From: Sulfitobacter sp. 20_GPM-1509m
GTDB taxonomy: Bacteria; Pseudomonadota; Alphaproteobacteria; Rhodobacterales; Rhodobacteraceae
Assembly (NCBI RefSeq): GCF_000620505.1
Contig: NZ_JIBC01000013.1
Location: 38,397-102,396, forward strand
Reading direction: 5' to 3'
DNA length: 64,000 bases
A program made the translations under genes and the position numbers. The notes under the pieces are model-generated. The model made no database searches. It was not told the origin of the DNA and saw only the letters and a list, made by a program, of their open reading frames with translations. Positions 18,432 through 27,036 of this stretch are shown piece by piece (position 1 is the stretch's first letter; every line of letters starts with the position of its first letter).

Positions 18432-18684
18432 AGCCCCCTTGGGCGATATGTGATTGTTTACGTCGACATTCTGCAACTTGAGTCTCCAGTTTCATACAGG
18501 TCTCAAGCGACGATCGCAGCGAAGCCACCGTCGCCCTGACATCTTTTTCATCCGCATCCCCCCGGTCCCGCGCCTCCTCTTTCAAGGCGGCAAGCTACTC
18601 TCTGAGTTCACCAAGCTCACGGTAAACCGTGCCCAATGCCTGTTGGAACTGCTCGGCGTCCTCATCTGGGGTAATGATGATCAT
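18340..18684 (-). pseudogene. GTA gp1 (small terminase) frame interrupted by an in-frame TAG
   Basis: Read from the ATG at 18684, the frame gives 29 residues (ending YRELGELRE). It then meets TAG at 18595-18597 and continues without frameshift for 84 codons (LAALKEEARDRG ... RLARLRECGG) to a stop at 18340 inside gp2. Both halves are charged, Glu/Arg/Ala-rich and helical, as expected of GTA gp1, the poorly conserved small terminase. A weak AGAGG lies 13 bases before the ATG. The 3' part could start at TTG 18585 or at an internal ATG. It is either a nonsense-mutated gene, a shortened protein starting after the TAG, or a sequence error. Confidence 0.65.
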
Positions 18685-18738
18685 GACTGGTCATTCACCT
18701 CTCTTGGGTTTGTGCCCCCCGCACGAGAGAAACACGAA

Positions 18739-18773
18739 AAAACGGCCGCCGAGGTCACCCTCGGGGCCGTTTT
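18739..18773 (-). terminator. Strong intrinsic terminator between mltG and the GTA cluster
   Basis: A 15-bp stem (AAAACGGCC plus CCGAGG paired with CCTCGG plus GGCCGTTTT, one bulged base, 4-base loop) is followed on the minus strand by TTTTTT. It stops transcription arriving from mltG 126 bases upstream. It is only 55 bases before gp1, so the GTA promoter must be squeezed after it, or transcription must read through it. No clear promoter elements were recognised. Confidence 0.85.
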
Positions 18774-18898
18774 GCCCATGTCTTCCAGCATGTCACAGGT
18801 TCTACATCAGACCGTGCGCAAAGTCAAGTCTGAGGGCTTGAACGCCGCCGCCCAACCGTCCGTTATCATTACGAAAACTTAACGATTGGGCGGGTCGG

Positions 18899-20062
18899 TC
18901 AGTTGTCCTGCGCCGGTTGTTGCGCTTCGATCTTGCGCCATTCAGCCACGTTCCGGTTGTGCTCTTCCAGCGTGGTGGCAAAGGCATGCCCGCCACTGCC
19001 ATCCGCGACGAAGAACACAAAATCGGTGTTGTCCGGCCGCGCTGCGGCCTCAAGACTGGCCCGTCCGGGGTTCGCAATCGGGGTCGGCGGCAACCCTTGG
19101 ATCACATAGGTGTTCCACGGCGTCGCCCCGCGCAATTCCGACTGGCGCAAACCACGGCCCAGCACGCCCTCACCCTTGGTGATGCCATAAATCACCGTGG
19201 GGTCGGTCTGCAGACGCATCCCCTGGTTCAGACGGTTCACGAACACGCTGGCCACCTGACGGCGTTCTTCGGGCACGCCGGTTTCCTTTTCAATGATCGA
19301 CGCAAGGATCAGAAGTTCCTCCGGCGTGGTCACAGGCAGACCCTCATCACGCCCTTCCCACGCAGCGGCCACCAGAACCTCCTGCGCCGCTTCCATCTGC
19401 GCCAGAAGGGCCGCACGATCGTCACCGGGACGCACCTCATAGCTATCGGGGGCCAACGACCCCTCGGCAGGCACATCCGGCACCTCGCCCTCCAGCACAT
19501 CCATGCTGCGCAACCCTTCGGTCACCTGCCAGCTGGTCACACCCTCCGCCACAGCGACGCGAAACCGTGTGTCCGGCTTGGCTTTTACTTCTGTGTAAAT
19601 CTCGGGAATGTCCTCGACCGTCTGATCGAACTCGGCCCGCTCAACGAACTTGCTGGTCGCAGGGTCCAGCTCACGCACCTGAACCGACACGCGGTTCACA
19701 CCGATGCGATAGACAACCTCGGTCCCACAGGTGCTGGCCCCGCCACGGGTGACCACATCGACGATCTGCTCCATCGAGGCACCCGGCTCAACCAGAAAGC
19801 TGCCCGCTTTCAACTGTTCGGTCTTTTCAGCGTATTTCGCGCCAATCCGCAGGATCGGGCCGCTGGTGACAGCGCCCTGATCCACCAGAGATCGGCTCAC
19901 ACGGTCAAAATTGGTCCCACGCGGCACTTCCACGCAAATCGCGTCCGAGAGCGGACCTTCAGCCTCGTACTGCGCCTTGCCCCACAGGATGACACCCCCC
20001 AGCAGGAACATGGCCAGCAACATGAACGTCAACGCGTTCGAGGCGATATGACGCCACATCAA
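18899..20062 (-). CDS. mltG: Endolytic transglycosylase MltG (YceG)
   Basis: This inner-membrane lytic transglycosylase cuts nascent glycan strands. Residues 8-27 form one membrane helix (ALTFMLLAMFLLGGVILWG). A LysM-like segment (VPRGTNFDRVSRSLVDQGAV) follows, then the catalytic domain with ILASIIEKETGVPEERRQVASVF (catalytic Glu) and MRLQTDPTVIYG. The 387-residue length is typical. It overlaps the fabF stop by 4 bases, the usual fabF-mltG order in Rhodobacterales. Confidence 0.95.
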   Translation of the reverse strand: MMWRHIASNALTFMLLAMFLLGGVILWGKAQYEAEGPLSDAICVEVPRGTNFDRVSRSLVDQGAVTSGPILRIGAKYAEKTEQLKAGSFLVEPGASMEQIVDVVTRGGASTCGTEVVYRIGVNRVSVQVRELDPATSKFVERAEFDQTVEDIPEIYTEVKAKPDTRFRVAVAEGVTSWQVTEGLRSMDVLEGEVPDVPAEGSLAPDSYEVRPGDDRAALLAQMEAAQEVLVAAAWEGRDEGLPVTTPEELLILASIIEKETGVPEERRQVASVFVNRLNQGMRLQTDPTVIYGITKGEGVLGRGLRQSELRGATPWNTYVIQGLPPTPIANPGRASLEAAARPDNTDFVFFVADGSGGHAFATTLEEHNRNVAEWRKIEAQQPAQDN

Positions 20063-21321
20063 CCATCAACCTTTGCAAAGATCACCGAGGCATTGGTCCC
20101 GCCAAAGCCGAAGGAGTTCGACAGCACCACATTCACCTCACGTTCACGCTTGGCGTTGGGCGCCAGATCCACTGCCGTTTCGACCGCAGGATTGTCCAGG
20201 TTGATCGTCGGCGGGCAAACCTGATCACGGATTGCCAGAATGCCAAAGATCGCCTCGATCGCGCCCGCAGCGCCCAGCAGGTGGCCGGTGGCGGATTTGG
20301 TCGACGACATGGTCACATTGCCCGCATGATCGCCCAGCATTCGCTCGACCGCACCCAACTCGATGGTGTCGGCCATGGTGCTGGTGCCGTGCGCGTTGAT
20401 GTAATCAATGTCAGACGGCTGCAGACCGGCATTGCGCAGCGCCGCGCGCATCGCGCGCTCGCCGCCTTCGCCGGACTCCGAAGGTGCCGTGATGTGATAG
20501 GCATCGCCCGACAGGCCATAGCCCTTCACCTCGGCGTAGATCTTCGCACCGCGCGCCTTGGCGTGTTCGTATTCCTCCAACACGACAATGCCCGCACCCT
20601 CGCCCATGACAAAGCCGTCACGGTCGATGTCATAGGGGCGGCTCGCCTTCTTGGGGTCGTCCGCATATTTGGTCGACAGCGCCTTGCACGCGTTAAAACC
20701 GGCAATCCCGATCTTGCAGATCGCCGCCTCGGCCCCGCCTGCCACCATCACGTCCGCATCTCCATGCTGGATCAGACGGCTGGCATCGCCAATCGCATGC
20801 GCGCCGGTCGAACAGGCGGTGACAACGGAATGGTTCGGACCCTTATAGCCATACCGGATGCTGACCTGCCCGCTGATCAGGTTGATCAACGCACCGGGCA
20901 CAAAGAACGGGCTGACGCGGCGCGGGCCTTTTTCTTCCATCATCACGGCGGTGTTGGCGATGCTGTTCAGCCCGCCAATGCCCGAACCGATCAACACGCC
21001 TGTGCGCTCGAAATCATCGTCGGTTTGCGGGGTCCAGCCGGAATCCTCGACAGCCTGCTGCGCCGCTGCCATGCCGAACAGGATGAACGTATCAACCTTG
21101 CGCTGTTCCTTCGGCTCCATATAGCTGTCGGCATTGAACGTGCCGTCGCTGCCGTCGCCCAGGGGCACTTCACAGGCATAGGTCGTGACCAGTCCTTCGG
21201 TGTCAAATCCGGTGATCGGACCCGCGCCCGATTGTCCGTCCAGAATACGGCTCCAACTGGCTTCGACCCCGTCGGCCAACGGTGTGACCAAACCCAAACC
21301 CGTCACAACAACTCTGCGCAT
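20059..21321 (-). CDS. fabF: 3-oxoacyl-ACP synthase II
   Basis: FabF elongates fatty acids by condensing acyl-ACP with malonyl-ACP. The catalytic Cys170 is in VVTACSTGAHAIGDA; the two His are in NAHGTSTMADTIE and SATGHLLGAAGAIE. The ATG at 21321 (MRRVVVTGLG) gives 420 residues and has AGAGGGG upstream; an extension by 11 codons lacks family sequence. It sits in a fatty-acid block with acpP, fabG and fabD, interrupted by a GNAT gene. Confidence 0.97.
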   Translation of the reverse strand: MRRVVVTGLGLVTPLADGVEASWSRILDGQSGAGPITGFDTEGLVTTYACEVPLGDGSDGTFNADSYMEPKEQRKVDTFILFGMAAAQQAVEDSGWTPQTDDDFERTGVLIGSGIGGLNSIANTAVMMEEKGPRRVSPFFVPGALINLISGQVSIRYGYKGPNHSVVTACSTGAHAIGDASRLIQHGDADVMVAGGAEAAICKIGIAGFNACKALSTKYADDPKKASRPYDIDRDGFVMGEGAGIVVLEEYEHAKARGAKIYAEVKGYGLSGDAYHITAPSESGEGGERAMRAALRNAGLQPSDIDYINAHGTSTMADTIELGAVERMLGDHAGNVTMSSTKSATGHLLGAAGAIEAIFGILAIRDQVCPPTINLDNPAVETAVDLAPNAKREREVNVVLSNSFGFGGTNASVIFAKVDG

Positions 21322-21456
21322 AGAAATGCCCCTCTGTCTCGTTTCGATGCTCATAGCCCGTCACGCCCCGCGTGTTCAAGTCCAACGCGACATCACGCAG
21401 CCTTTGCAAGCGCAGCATTTCGCGGCAGAATTGGCCGATTTCTGCCGCCCCGGAAC

Positions 21457-21993
21457 CTAGGCCTGCGGCGGCGACTTGCGGATCAACAGCTCGATCCGCC
21501 TGCCCTCTTCCTCGGTCTGGCGCATCGGCTTGTAGCCCAACACTTCGGCCAACCGCAGCGACACCGCGTTTTCAGACGCAATCCGGCACACCAGCGGCCC
21601 CGTCACCACGCGGTCAAACCAGTCATGTGCCGCCTGTGCCGCCTGCCGTCCCAGCCCGCGCCCCTGAAAATCCGGTGACAATACCCAAGCAGCCTCGGGA
21701 TAGGCATCAAAATCCGTGCCAAGCCCCCGTACCCCATAGAAAAACCCGGTCTGCCCCACCAGCGACTTGGTGCCCTGCGCCTCGATCGCCCACTGGCCAA
21801 ATCCGGTCATCTGCCAATGCCCCGCATTGCGCAGAAACGAATCCCACGCGCGGCTGCGGCTCCACGGGACACCGCCGATGTAGCGGACAACCTCGGGCAT
21901 TTCCCAGATGGCGGCATAGCGGTCAAAATCATCGGGCCGCAACGCGCGCAACGTCAGGCCTTTGGTGTTGATGGTCGGAATTACACGCGACAT
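21457..21993 (-). CDS. GNAT family N-acetyltransferase (RimJ/RimL-like)
   Basis: This 178-residue protein has the GNAT fold. LTLRALRPDDFDRYAAIW comes first, and the acetyl-CoA-binding segment is WVLSPDFQGRGLGRQAAQAAHDW with the Q/RxxGxG/A motif at about residue 108. ENAVSLRLAEVLGYK is the C-terminal family signature. The substrate is unknown; proteins of this subfamily acetylate ribosomal protein N-termini or small amines. It lies between fabF and acpP on the same strand but after the acpP terminator, so it has its own transcript. Confidence 0.85.
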   Translation of the reverse strand: MSRVIPTINTKGLTLRALRPDDFDRYAAIWEMPEVVRYIGGVPWSRSRAWDSFLRNAGHWQMTGFGQWAIEAQGTKSLVGQTGFFYGVRGLGTDFDAYPEAAWVLSPDFQGRGLGRQAAQAAHDWFDRVVTGPLVCRIASENAVSLRLAEVLGYKPMRQTEEEGRRIELLIRKSPPQA

Positions 21994-22110
21994 GGATCAA
22001 TCGGGGGCATTGTATTGGTAACCTGCTGCGGCCTCTTGTTGTCCAAGGCTCTGTGACAACAGTGCCGTCCGCAGCGGCGCAGCGCAATCCCGTTTTGTCC
22101 CGAACAAAAA

Positions 22111-22144
22111 AAACGGCACCTTTCCGCGAGGAAAGGCACCGTTT
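22111..22144 (-). terminator. Terminator downstream of acpP
   Basis: The stem AAACGG plus CCTTTCC pairs with GGAAAGG plus CCGTTT, with a small CA/CA internal loop and a GCGA tetraloop. The minus strand continues into a run of Ts. It lies 25 bases beyond the acpP stop and explains the separate, high-level acpP transcript. Confidence 0.85.
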
Positions 22145-22169
22145 CTGATCAGTCTGAAGCTTTTGGAAC

Positions 22170-22403
22170 TTAGGACGCTTCGGTGATGAATTTCACTGCA
22201 TCGCCAAAAGTCTGGATCGTTTCCGCCGCGTCGTCGGGGATCTCGATGCCGAATTCTTCTTCGAACGCCATCACCAGCTCAACGGTGTCCAGGCTGTCTG
22301 CGCCCAGATCATCGATGAACGACGCGTTCTCGACAACTTTGTCTTCTTCAACACCCAGGTGCTCTACAACGATCTTTTTAACGCGGTCTGCGATGTCGCT
22401 CAT
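22170..22403 (-). CDS. acpP: Acyl carrier protein
   Basis: This 77-residue acidic protein carries acyl chains during fatty acid synthesis. The phosphopantetheine attachment serine is S37 in [23 protein letters not shown]. The ATG at 22403 begins the universal [11 protein letters not shown] start; an upstream in-frame extension of 9 codons is not conserved. It sits between fabG upstream and a terminator downstream. Confidence 0.97.
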   Translation of the reverse strand: MSDIADRVKKIVVEHLGVEEDKVVENASFIDDLGADSLDTVELVMAFEEEFGIEIPDDAAETIQTFGDAVKFITEAS

Positions 22404-22586
22404 TTCTAAGTCCTCATTCCAAACGGGCAAAATATCTTGCCCTTCAGTGGTGCCGCCCCTGCTGGTGCGACATGGTCGTGCCCCCCAGGGAGCGGCTATT
22501 CCAACGGCGCGTCTCCGCGCCCCCGGTTCAAATCTGCGCCGCCTATAGCATATCCCGAAAGGATGGCAAGGCTTCTGGCGCGGCCC

Positions 22587-23321
22587 TTACAACATGGCCA
22601 TACCGCCGTTCACGTGCAAGGTTGTTCCTGTGACATAGCCTGCCTGCGTGCTGGCAAGATAGGCCACAGCGGCCGCGATTTCCGACGGCTCGCCCATGCG
22701 ACCGGCAGGGATTTGCGACAGAAGCGCGGTTTTTTGGTCATCTGTCAACTTGTCTGTCATCGGAGTGGTAATAAATCCCGGCGCGACGGCATTCACGGTG
22801 ATCCCACGGCTGGCAACTTCATAAGCCAGGCTTTTCGACATACCGATCATTCCCGCCTTGCTGGCGGCATAGTTCGCCTGACCAGGGTTGCCGATGGCCC
22901 CCACGATCGAGCTGATGTTGATGATCCGGCCCCAGCGCGCCTTCATCATGCCGCGCAGAACGCCACGGCACAGTTTCATTGTGGCGGTCAGGTTCACGTC
23001 CATGACGCTGGACCAGTCCTCGTCCGACATCCGCATGAACAGGTTGTCGCGGGTGATCCCTGCGTTGTTCACCAGAATATCCACGCGGCCCATCGCCTCG
23101 ATGGCCTGCTTGGGCAGCGCGTCCACCGCTTCCATATCGCTCAGGTTGCACGGCAGGACATGCGCCCGCTCGCCCAGCTCGGCGGCCAAGGCCTCCAGCG
23201 GTTCGACCCGCGTGCCGGACAGCGCGACCGTGGCACCCGCTGCGTGCAGGACCCGTGCAATCTCGGCGCCAATGCCGCCCGATGCGCCGGTGATCAGCGC
23301 CGTTTTATCCGTCAAATCCAT
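22587..23321 (-). CDS. fabG: 3-oxoacyl-ACP reductase
   Basis: This NADPH-dependent short-chain dehydrogenase reduces 3-oxoacyl-ACP. The Rossmann motif TGASGGIG lies at about residue 12. NNAG follows, and the catalytic Ser-Tyr-Lys is in INISSIVGAIGNPGQANYAASKAG. The ATG at 23321 has AAGGAAAAATTTG upstream, giving 244 residues, the normal length. It starts 22 bases after fabD and was probably co-transcribed with it. Confidence 0.97.
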   Translation of the reverse strand: MDLTDKTALITGASGGIGAEIARVLHAAGATVALSGTRVEPLEALAAELGERAHVLPCNLSDMEAVDALPKQAIEAMGRVDILVNNAGITRDNLFMRMSDEDWSSVMDVNLTATMKLCRGVLRGMMKARWGRIINISSIVGAIGNPGQANYAASKAGMIGMSKSLAYEVASRGITVNAVAPGFITTPMTDKLTDDQKTALLSQIPAGRMGEPSEIAAAVAYLASTQAGYVTGTTLHVNGGMAML

Positions 23322-23343
23322 CAAATTTTTCCTTTTCACACGA

Positions 23344-24273
23344 TTAGGCTTTGAGGGCGGCAATATCCGCCGCCACTCCGACGTTGCGCGTGGCGACGTC
23401 GCGGTCGATCCGGCGGATCATCCCGCTCAGCGCCTTGCCCGCACCGATTTCCCACATCTCGGTGACACCCTGTGCCGCCATCCACATAACACTTTCCCGC
23501 CAGCGGACCGACCCAGTGACCTGATCAACCAGCAGATTGCGGATCACCATGGCACTGTCGACCGCCTCGGCGCGCACGTTGGCGACCAGCGGCACGGCAG
23601 GGGCGCTGATGTCTACCTTGTCCAGCGCCTCGGCCATCTTGCGGGCGGCCGGTTCCATCAATGCACAATGGAACGGGGCGCTTACGGGCAGCAAAAGCGC
23701 GCGTTTCGCGCCTTTGGCCTTGGCAATCTCGATGGCACGCTCAACAGCCGCCTTGTGACCCGACACAACGACCTGCGCCGGATCGTTGTCATTTGCGGCC
23801 TGACACACCTCGCCCTGCGCGGCCTCTTCGGCCACTTCGGTCGCCGTGGCAAAATCCAGCCCCAGCAGCGCCGCCATTGCGCCAACACCGACCGGCACCG
23901 CCTCTTGCATCGCCGCACCGCGAATCCGCAACAGGCGCGCCGTATCAGCGACCGAGATCGCACCCGCAGCCGCCAAGGCGGAGTATTCACCCAGCGAGTG
24001 TCCGGCCACATAGGACGCCGTGTTGATACCATAGCCCTCGGCCTCAAGCGCGCGCATCGCCGCCAGCGACGTGGCCATCAGCGCAGGCTGCGCATTCTGC
24101 GTCAGGGTCAGCGTTTCAATGTCGCCTTCCCAGATCAGATCGCTCAGCTTTTCGCCCAAGGCATCGTCCACCTCGTCAAAAACCGCGCGCGCCGCCGGAT
24201 AGGCCTCGGCCAGATCGCGGCCCATGCCGATGGTCTGCGCACCCTGACCGGGAAATACAAATGCTATGCTCAT
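23344..24273 (-). CDS. fabD: Malonyl-CoA:ACP transacylase
   Basis: FabD loads malonyl groups onto ACP. The nucleophile S93 lies in the GHSLGEYSALAAAG motif; FVFPGQGAQ is the N-terminal signature. The chosen ATG at 24273 gives 309 residues with GGAGGG upstream. A 68-codon in-frame extension upstream has no resemblance to the family and was dropped. It is the first gene of fabD-fabG. Confidence 0.96.
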   Translation of the reverse strand: MSIAFVFPGQGAQTIGMGRDLAEAYPAARAVFDEVDDALGEKLSDLIWEGDIETLTLTQNAQPALMATSLAAMRALEAEGYGINTASYVAGHSLGEYSALAAAGAISVADTARLLRIRGAAMQEAVPVGVGAMAALLGLDFATATEVAEEAAQGEVCQAANDNDPAQVVVSGHKAAVERAIEIAKAKGAKRALLLPVSAPFHCALMEPAARKMAEALDKVDISAPAVPLVANVRAEAVDSAMVIRNLLVDQVTGSVRWRESVMWMAAQGVTEMWEIGAGKALSGMIRRIDRDVATRNVGVAADIAALKA

Positions 24274-24463
24274 GGGCTGCTGCCCTCCCTCTTTTGCCGT
24301 TCTGCGCGGTTTAGAGAGCCTGCGCGCCGCGCACAAGCCGCCCAACACATCCCGCACCAAGCCTGTGCAACAATTTGCAGTTACAAAGACCTGCCAATAG
24401 GTCACATTAAGACCCAAGCCCGACGCAGGGCAAACCCTCATCCGTTCCAACCCGGAGACAGAC

Positions 24464-25672
24464 ATGCCCCTGACCAACGCCGAAGATCGCTACGGCTCTG
24501 TAACCAAAACATTTCACTGGCTGATCGCCCTGCTGATCCTGACCCTGATCCCCCTGGGACTGATCGCCAATGACATGGCCTATGACACCGCCGAGCAACT
24601 GGCGACCAAGGCGTGGTTGTTCTCGCTGCACAAGACATTGGGCATCACGGTCTTTTTCGTGGCGCTGGCCCGTATCCTTTGGGCGCTGACGCAAAACAAG
24701 CCCGCCAACCTGCACCCCGAACGCAAGCTTGAAACCTTTGCCGCCGAAACCGTGCATTGGCTGCTTTATGCCAGCCTTGTCATCGTGCCGCTGTCTGGCT
24801 GGCTTCACCACGCCGCCACCTCGGGCTTTGCGCCGATCTGGTGGCCGATCGGTCAGGACCTGCCTCTGGTGCCCAAATCCGATGCCGTCGCCGGTGCCTT
24901 CGGCGCCATGCACGTCATTGCCACCAATGTGCTCGAAGCCTCCGTTGCCCTGCACATCCTGGGCGCTCTGAAACACCACTTTATCGACCGCGACAGCACC
25001 CTGCGCCGCATGTGGTTCGGCACCACCACCGCCACCACGCCGGGCGGCACGCATAACGTACGCCGCCCCGCCATCACCGCTGCCGTGATCTGGGCCCTGG
25101 CCATCGCCTTTGGTGCAGGTCTGGGAATGTCGGGCGGCGAAAACGACGGTCCCGCCCCCACTGCCCTGGCCCAGGTGCAATCCGACTGGCAGGTCCAGAA
25201 CGGCACCCTGTCCATCGTGGTTAACCAGTTCGGCTCGGACGTGACCGGCAGCTTTGCCGACTGGACCGCCGACATCACCTTTGACGAAACGGTTCAAAAC
25301 GGCATCTCCGGCGCGGTCGAGGTGACCATTTCCATCGGCTCGCTCACCCTCGGCTCGGTCACCGATCAGGCCATGGGCCCGGATTTCTTCAACGTCGAAA
25401 AATTCCCCACCGCGACCTACAACGCCGCAATCACCACGACCACCGACCGGACCACAGCCAACGGCACCCTGACGATCAAGGACCAGTCGGTGCCGCTGGA
25501 ACTGCCCTTTGATCTGGCCATTGATGGCGACACTGCCACGATGAAGGCCACGACCACCCTGGACCGCCGTGATTTCAACATCGGGGACAACATGAACGAC
25601 GAAGGCAGCCTGAAATTCCCCGTCCAGGTGCAGATCGAACTGACCGCCACCCGCGCCGCGGCCACCAACTAA
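24464..25672 (+). CDS. Fusion of cytochrome b561 membrane domain and YceI periplasmic domain
   Basis: Residues 1-180 are a four-helix cytochrome b561-type quinol-oxidising domain with heme histidines in KTFHWLIALL, SLHKTLGITV, ETVHWLLYAS and AMHVIATNVLEASVALHILGALKHHF. A fifth hydrophobic segment (ITAAVIWALAIAFGAGLGMS, about 205-225) leads to a YceI-like beta-barrel lipocalin domain (about 235-400) that binds isoprenoids such as ubiquinone in known members. The 402-residue protein therefore joins a quinone redox module to a possible quinone carrier. It is convergent with a stand-alone secreted YceI gene. Substrate and electron acceptor are unknown. Confidence 0.85.
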   Translation: MPLTNAEDRYGSVTKTFHWLIALLILTLIPLGLIANDMAYDTAEQLATKAWLFSLHKTLGITVFFVALARILWALTQNKPANLHPERKLETFAAETVHWLLYASLVIVPLSGWLHHAATSGFAPIWWPIGQDLPLVPKSDAVAGAFGAMHVIATNVLEASVALHILGALKHHFIDRDSTLRRMWFGTTTATTPGGTHNVRRPAITAAVIWALAIAFGAGLGMSGGENDGPAPTALAQVQSDWQVQNGTLSIVVNQFGSDVTGSFADWTADITFDETVQNGISGAVEVTISIGSLTLGSVTDQAMGPDFFNVEKFPTATYNAAITTTTDRTTANGTLTIKDQSVPLELPFDLAIDGDTATMKATTTLDRRDFNIGDNMNDEGSLKFPVQVQIELTATRAAATN

Positions 25673-25762
25673 AGCACTTTAGGCACAGGGTCTTCTTTTG
25701 GCCCCAAATATCCCCGCCGGAGGCACCTTGCCTGCCCGCGCAACGCCAGACGATACAACAAA

Positions 25763-25792
25763 AAAGGCCGCCGAAGCACTTCGGCGGCCTTT
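25763..25792. terminator. Bidirectional terminator between the convergent YceI genes
   Basis: A 14-bp perfect stem (AAAGGCCGCCGAAG / CTTCGGCGGCCTTT) with a minimal loop is flanked by A-rich and T-rich runs. It serves both convergent genes. Confidence 0.88.
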
Positions 25793-25812
25793 CCTTTACT
25801 TAGACGAAAGAC

Positions 25813-26382
25813 TTAGTCCGCCTTCATCGCCTCGATCGAAATCATGATGTCCACTTCGTCGCCCACGTAGGGTGCGAACATGCCCATGTCGAAATCCGAC
25901 CGCAGCACGGATGTGGTGGCGTTGAAACCGGCCCACGGCTTGCCTGCCTGCGGGTGATCGCCCATCTGGGTCATCTCGGCGTCCAGAACCACCGGTTTGG
26001 TGATGCCGTTGATGGTCAGGTCACCGGTGATCTTGCCGGTGTCCTCACCGGTCACCTCGATGCTGGTGGATTTGAAAGTCACCGTATCGTTTTCATCGGC
26101 ACCAAAGAAATCGCTCGTCATCAGATGGTCGAAACGCGGCTGCCAGCCGGTGATCAGGCTGTTGGCGGGAAACGACACCGAAACGGACGACTTTGCGGGG
26201 TCTTCCTGGTCCAGGCTGATTTCGCCCTCAATTCCCGAGAACATGCCATATGTGGTCGAATAGCCAAGGTGGTCGTATTGGAACACGATCTGGCTGTGGC
26301 TGGGGTCCAGCGTATAGGTATCGGCGGCAAAAGACATCGTGGCAGCAGTCGAAAGGGCTGCGGCGAGAATAAGGGATTTCAT
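25813..26382 (-). CDS. Secreted YceI family protein
   Basis: This 189-residue periplasmic lipocalin-like protein begins with a Sec signal peptide (LILAAALSTAATMSFA, cleavage near residue 19). YceI features are YTLDPSHSQIVFQYDHLGYS, FEGENDTVTFKS-like strands and ITGDLTINGITKPV. Family members bind polyisoprenoids or ubiquinone-like ligands. It pairs, convergently, with the b561-YceI fusion, which suggests one redox or isoprenoid-handling unit. Confidence 0.9.
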   Translation of the reverse strand: MKSLILAAALSTAATMSFAADTYTLDPSHSQIVFQYDHLGYSTTYGMFSGIEGEISLDQEDPAKSSVSVSFPANSLITGWQPRFDHLMTSDFFGADENDTVTFKSTSIEVTGEDTGKITGDLTINGITKPVVLDAEMTQMGDHPQAGKPWAGFNATTSVLRSDFDMGMFAPYVGDEVDIMISIEAMKAD

Positions 26383-26532
26383 ACTTGGGGCTCTCCGTGT
26401 TGATGAAACTCACCCGAACATGTGGGTCTTGTCCGTTTTATGGCAATTCAACACAGATCAACAGCACATGCGCATTCTTGAACATCACATTTGCGCGGGA
26501 TACCGCGGGCAAATAGGTGCCCGCCTTGCGCC

Positions 26533-27036
26533 CTACAACTTGCCCGCGTCGCGCAACCCCGACACCAAGGCCTTCAGCGCTCGCCGGTCTGCGGGTGCAA
26601 CCTCGGCCAGCAGGTTGCCGTGTGCGTCCCACAGCATCAGCGTGTTGCTGGTCTTCTCGACACGGCCCAGATCGGCAAAGCTGCAATCATGCAGGACGAC
26701 GTCTTTTCCCCCCGTGCGGCCCACCACCCGGACACGACGCCGGACCAGATCAATCTCGACCTCGGGTGTATCAGGAGCGCCCCCGGTCTGGACCAACGCC
26801 AGCCCGACACCCCCCGCCACCAGCGACAGCACCAGCTTGATCAGCAGGATGTCCGCCGCCCAACTGCTGCCCGGAGCCAGCCACAGACCCGCAGCCGCAA
26901 GGATCAGCCCTGCCCCCGTCACGCGCCGCGCCAACCGGCCCAGGGTGCGTCCAGCGTCCAGAGCCCGCACAGACACGCCGAAGACTGCCGGGTTCCGGCC
27001 CGGACCGTCGGTGATATAATCGGATGTTGTTGTCAT
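26533..27036 (-). CDS. Hypothetical membrane protein
   Basis: This 167-residue protein has two adjacent hydrophobic segments (VTGAGLILAAAGLWLA at about 40-55 and LLIKLVLSLVAGGVGLALV at about 64-82) and a soluble C-terminal beta-rich domain (VEIDLVRRRVRVVGRTGG, LLAEVAPADRRALKALVSGL). No family was recognised. It is divergent from rpsF; a plausible ribosome site precedes the ATG. Coding character and conserved layout near rpsF support a real gene. Confidence 0.65.
   Translation of the reverse strand: MTTTSDYITDGPGRNPAVFGVSVRALDAGRTLGRLARRVTGAGLILAAAGLWLAPGSSWAADILLIKLVLSLVAGGVGLALVQTGGAPDTPEVEIDLVRRRVRVVGRTGGKDVVLHDCSFADLGRVEKTSNTLMLWDAHGNLLAEVAPADRRALKALVSGLRDAGKL

Noticed and set aside
4323..18684. 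Interpretation as a prophage
   Set aside because: There is no integrase, repressor, replication or lysis gene, and gene order and sizes match the gene transfer agent cluster of Rhodobacterales exactly.
22888..24573. 561-codon open frame on the plus strand
   Set aside because: It is antisense to fabG and fabD, with shadow composition.
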